The notes under the pieces are model-generated. The model ran no database searches and had not been told where the DNA came from. It saw nothing but the letters and a program-made list of their open reading frames with translations. A DNA stretch of 64,000 nucleotides from Ehretia macrophylla (lineage: Eukaryota; Streptophyta; Magnoliopsida; Boraginales; Ehretiaceae), in assembly GCA_037974665.1 (NCBI GenBank), contig CM075765.1:15123501-15187500 (forward strand). Reading direction: 5' to 3'. Of this stretch, positions 59,107-64,000 are shown one piece after another. Made by a program: the position numbers and the translations under genes. The first letter of the stretch is position 1. Each line of letters starts with the position of its first letter.

Positions 59107-62100
59107 GGGAGTTCGTAAAAATGTTATATACTTGAAGAAATTAACAATCTTACTCTCTCAAATTCTTTCTTGTTTTAGTATTACTTTTTAGTATTTATGT
59201 TTTAATTTATAACACGTTATCAGTACGAAATACTGCCGAAGTAGCAAACAACAAAGTATCCGACCACTTCACTTTTGTAATCAAATATTATCAAAGGTAC
59301 ATATGATTCTTTCTTCTTCAATTACATGTTGATTATATGTTATAGATTAGTTAATATATTACAATCATACATTTGGTGAAGTTTAACTTCTCTAAAAGTA
59401 TAAATAACTAGACTTTGGACATGAAAATTTGATGTTTAACCAAATAAATTTTTGCACAGACTTGCAATTTTTTGACATAAATTTCATTACTCAAAGGGAT
59501 GTCGGATTGATCTTTGGACATAATTACCATTGCTCACAAGGTTACTGAAACTGTTATTGGACTTAATTTTCCATTTATCAAAAGAATATAACAATTGTTC
59601 CCGATTTGGATATAACTTATTACTAATTTCTCTAACAATCTTAACATTTATTTATATCTAACTTATCACTAATTTTTCTTACAATTCTAACAACTAAATA
59701 ATTACTAATGACTAAGTATTTTGATATTGAGCATTTTATATTGTCATGCGATTCTTATACTTATTCTTTATATTATGTCCTCTTCATTTTTATTTTAATA
59801 TAATCTTGCTCTCATATTCTTTTGATATTAAAATCTATATACCATTTTTCGGCCAAGTCTATCTGCACTCACCATATTTACGCCTTTCTATTATTGTCTC
59901 AAGTTTATAAACTTGATAAGGTTGAATCTTTTGCTAATAAACAAACTTTACAGCTAGGTCCCACAACATTAAATAATTGATGATATATGTGAATAATTAT
60001 CAATCTCTATTGAGATATGTTAAGGCGTGAAAATCTTTTATCTTATTCTATTTTGTAATTTATGAAAATAGTGGGTGTGCACATGTTGTGTTGTGTATGT
60101 ATATAGATATTGATAGTAAAAGGATAAAAAGACAGATCACTGGAGTGAAATAATAAAAGGAAGAAAAATAAGAAATTCATATACATCAAAATACTGAGTG
60201 TTTTGCAATTGATATGGAAAAATCAGATTTGCATGCATTAGTTCTTTTGTCGTACAATATGAGCCTATTTGAATTTAACATTATATGTACATTATACTAC
60301 CCGATGCATATTACATATTTACTTGATGTGCTCAAAATAATTCCAGAGATTTATGATGCCAATAGTAACATGAGAAAAGAAATGAAAAAAAAAGTAAACA
60401 AACCAAAAGTTAAAGGTAACAATGATGATGTTTAAATAATGGTTGGTTCATCATAATTTGTGAGCTATGTATTTGAGCTGTAATATGCTGAATTTATGAA
60501 ATGTGACCGGATGTTACGTGGATCATAGAAAAGACGCATGTCTCAAATGACTGAAAACATGATCAGAATTTGAATACTTGATTATTTTATTGTGGATACT
60601 TGATTCATTTTGACGCACAAAATTTGGGAAAATAGTTAAAGAAAGAAATAACACATCTCAGAAGGATTGCGTAAAAGTAACCCACCATTATGTTCAATTG
60701 AATCTATTACGATGAAATCCCCAACAAGCTTTTACAAAGAATTATCCAACTGTATACTGTACATTATCTTTTCGACTATTAATGATTTAAATATTCTATT
60801 AATATTTATATCATGTTTATGTCATATTTCTACACATTATTTTTCATAAATATTTGATCTATCTTGATGCAAGAAATTTATGAAAAAAAGGGAAAAGGGA
60901 GATTTGACCGAGCAAGTAGGGTTCTGACCCAATACTTTTTTTATTCTCCCTTCCCCCTCTCGCCGCACACACCATCTTCACTCCTCCATTATTTTTCTCT
61001 CTTTACTTCATCTTCTTCTTCATCCGTAACACCCAAAAAAAAAATTCAAAGGTTAGTAATGGAAGAGTGCATGGATATGGTTCTAATTTTTATATGTATA
61101 TTACTTATGATCCTTATTTTTTTCTCCGTTTTTATCAAGTTTGTAATTTTGAATATAAATGAAACGTTTGATTAGAACTATAATAATAAGGATCTATATT
61201 ATGGATTTGAATATTTTGTTAAGAATAATTGTATTTTAGATGGTTGAATTTTGAGATTTCGATTAAACTCTTGTACTTTAATCTCTATTTCATTTGTAGC
61301 CTGTTAATCATTTGGAGCTATTGAATGGTATCATATTATTCTCAATATCCACTTGCAATTTATAACTTGGAGTTATATGATTTTGCGTTCTCATATATAA
61401 TTTTATTGTGGTATGATGAACAAAATAAATATATCGTACTGGATGAATGTATTTTTAGTATTATTATTCCTATAAATATGAGTTTTCTCATACAACTATA
61501 TGAGCAGTTGAGAAAATATATAGTGATCCTAGTTTTTTCCACGCATTGAAATGATCACTTGTGTGATATGGGCGTCACGGTAATGAAAGAAATTCATGAA
61601 AAATTCTTATGAACACCCACTAATGAACCATAAGATATTAGATCCAAAGTGTTCTATACTTTGACATGATATGAGAAGAATTATTGCAAATTCATATGGG
61701 CACAGATTAAAGAATCAAATGATTTTTTTACCAAATAACTTTTCATGTACAACTTGTGCCCAAGGAAAATTGATTAAAAGACCATCCCCTATTAAAATTG
61801 ATATCATAAATTATGTATTTTGAGAAATGATTCAAAGAGATATATGCGAGCCTATTATTCTATCATGTGGATCATTTTGATATTTTATTAATCGATACCC
61901 CAATATGATAGTCACATGTGAGAATATTATCTACTTCGAATGTGGCATGCAATAATACATTATTGGAAGATAAATAGTAACCCATGTGAATAGTATCGTG
62001 AATAGTATTATTTGAATAATGGAGTCGCTGAGTATTGTTTGAATAGTGGTATGCTGGGTACTATACAATTAGTGACGCGTAAATAATAACCGCATAGTCA

Positions 62101-63140
62101 TTATGGGCACAATTTTCAGATAATAGAATCAAGATAACTCATCTTGATAATGAAGAAAAATTTACATCCCACTCATTTAATGATAATGTATATTGGGATT
62201 ATGTGACTCACACACATATGGTCGAGCTAAAACCTTTATTAAATACTTGCAGCTAATTGCTAGACCAATATTATTACTGACTAAGTCTGGTCCTGTTGAG
62301 GACATAGGTATCATATGCTGAAATATTTATTCAAACAAACCCAACCGTTTGAATTATATACTCCCCATTATTCGAATCCCATCTAAGGATGTTTTATGCA
62401 ATGTTTGTTTCTGTTATTCCCCCACAAGTGCATAAAGATGGATTTATAAAAGAAACTGAGAATTTATGAGACCCCATCAAATATTATATTGGGACATTGA
62501 AGGGATCAGTTTCAATAGTATATTTTGCTAATTAATGAAATTATATTTTCAATATCAGGGGGAGAAAAACAAAAGCTGGAACAATAAATATTTCTATGGC
62601 AAGTTTATCATATTGATCCTCGTATAAAATGTATTCCCGGATGCAAAGATTGTGACTAAAGTCATATATACCAGCTTTAATTGCTCCTATATATTAGAAT
62701 TGATATTTCAATTAAAACACATATAAAGAAATAACGTCTACTACACACCGAAATGGTGGTATACATATCAGTTTCATAGATAAAGGAGTAAAATATGCGA
62801 GTTAACATTTTTGGATTATTTGATATCTTGCAGATGTCAAAACAAGGAGTTGAAAATATGACTGAGAAATATTACTCCACGAGAGTATCAGGTACCTGAA
62901 AATGATGTAATATTAAAAGTATTGAGACTAAAAATATCTTACTCAGTTAAATTACTTCTAGAAAGGAATGAAATCGACAATAGAGATTGATCATGATCAA
63001 CTTTTGAAAACTGCAGTAGCTACTCATGTTATGAAAGAAATCGAGGATCTTAAATTACAAGTCCACTAAAGAATGTCGACAAATAAATGATTGACCAATA
63101 TAATCAATGAAATACAATCCAGGCATAAAATGAGTGCATA

Positions 63141-63245
63141 TGACATATGTATGATTGGTCAAATACTCATTGAAATGACATATGTATGATTGATGAAATG
63201 CTTATTGAAATGACATATGTCTAGTTGTTGAAATGCACATAAAAT
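63141..63245. repeat. Tandem repeat, 35-bp unit x3
   Basis: TGACATATGTATGATTGRTS-type units begin at 63141, 63176 and 63211, inside the copia relic where reverse transcriptase should follow. Confidence 0.85.
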
Positions 63246-63521
63246 ATGTATAGTTGTTGATGGGATTGAGGGGAAGCATTGTACGAAATCAATCTCACAT
63301 CACTATGAGAAATTTCAAGGAATTAATCATAATAGTTGTCTTTCCCTTAAATTGTTTAAAGGCAGACAAGGAATGAGTTAATACGCTGTGTGATTATACC
63401 TTGATGTATATTCTCTGGGAAAATCATATTGATATTAGCCTGATAATTTTGAAAAAGGACTTCATATGCGTCTTATGAATATGATAATAGTTTACCTATA
63501 TAAATCACATGATAATATTAT

Positions 63522-63690
63522 TGAAGTCTCAGAAAGACTCTATATATGCTGGAAGCATATATTTATGTGATAATGATATTTAAGTCTTGGAAGGACTTTA
63601 TATGCCTGAAGCATATATTCACATAATAATAATATTTATATTGAAGTTCTAGAAGGACTATATATGCTTGAAGCATATGAATGAAAATCT
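63522..63690. repeat. Tandem repeat, ~60-bp unit x3
   Basis: Units contain GAAGTCTCAGAAAGACT / AAGTCTTGGAAGGACT / GAAGTTCTAGAAGGACT, each followed by TATATGC and GAAGCATAT. Just upstream of the copia 3' LTR. Confidence 0.82.
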
Positions 63691-64000
63691 CAAGAAATTT
63701 ATTTGATTACAAAGATTTTTGTATAGAAGAAAACATTCTGGGAGGATGAGATAGAATTTTCTTAGAATATTATGATATCATGACATATTTGCTTCTAATT
63801 ATCATATGCATTTGTTATTTATGTTGATAAATACTCTACTGACTCATCAAGAGTTATTGGTCCCGAAGCACCATAAGATTCTTGTATAATGGAGATTATT
63901 ATATGTATATGGAATGTGATGTAATGAGTATATCATCAAGATGGTAGAAAACTCTATAAATAGAGGGAGTTTGTAAGAAGGAAATACACTTGAAGAAATC

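Larger units (their letters stand above)
58985..64000 (+). mobile_element. Decayed Ty1-copia retrotransposon, cut by window end
   Basis: The 5' LTR (at least 58985-59212) and the partial 3' LTR (63868-64000) match closely, including ATGGAGATTATTATATGTAT-type sequence and an LTR TATA box. A primer-binding-like AACACGTTATCAGTACGA follows the 5' LTR. Polyprotein relics lie on the plus strand: near 61738-61880 integrase start (CTTCAQGKLIKRPSP, IQRDICEPI), near 62205-62275 (GTCGAGCTAAAACC to ATTGCTAGACC), near 62560-62660 (GGEN-like and HIDPR), and 63020-63080, the region before the reverse transcriptase (EDLKLQV). All are broken by stops and shifts. The reverse transcriptase core and RNase H were not found. 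About 2 kb after the 5' LTR is unrecognised. Confidence 0.8.

Noticed and set aside
60214-61549. Several short plus-strand frames as genes
   Set aside because: They lie in the decayed copia element, are very AT-rich and hydrophobic by composition, and match no gag pattern I know.

Overview
This window is nuclear DNA from a flowering plant, almost certainly a eudicot. It is AT-rich, has long intergenic spaces full of small transposons, and holds intron-containing genes with GT-AG junctions. All four proteins closely resemble plant families. The species cannot be named from the sequence.

Four protein-coding genes stand out. (1) 9052-12289, minus strand, four exons: a DiT2-type plastid dicarboxylate (glutamate/malate) transporter. 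(2) 31766-38831, plus strand, three exons: a giant DEAH-box RNA helicase fused to a C-terminal RING-IBR-RING (RBR) module, the DEAH11/DEAH12 type. It is broken by one in-frame TGA at 38268-38270, inside RING1. (3) 41980-43194, plus strand, one exon: an ATL54-like membrane RING-H2 ubiquitin ligase. (4) 51904-53867, minus strand, three exons: a subgroup Ia bHLH transcription factor like bHLH96. From memory, ATL54 and bHLH96 are neighbouring loci in Arabidopsis, so genes 3 and 4 look like a conserved local gene order.

The rest is mostly mobile DNA. 1-9051 holds a hAT-like foldback, a SINE-like relic and a G-run. 12290-31489 is a 19-kb gene-poor block with foldback MITEs, SINE-like copies, an 863-bp long-TIR element with a perfect 9-bp target duplication, tandem repeats, an orphan promoter-like fragment, and a decayed Helitron whose 3' CTAG end lies 277 bp before the helicase start codon. 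38832-51903 carries two related Mutator-type foldback MITEs, members of a GGCGGAT-ended MITE family, a partial TRIM and a LINE 3' end with its poly(A) tail. 53868-58860 has a MITE just upstream of the bHLH promoter, a complete 272-bp TRIM with a perfect 5-bp target duplication, a non-autonomous LTR element holding a LINE RNase H fragment, and a CACTA terminus. From about 58985 to the window end lies a decayed Ty1-copia element, cut off inside its 3' LTR.

The four genes do not form a pathway; they act in plastid transport, RNA and ubiquitin metabolism, membrane-linked ubiquitination and transcription. The main points for follow-up are the nonsense codon in the helicase-RBR gene, the transposons abutting two promoters, and the set of elements defined by exact target duplications.
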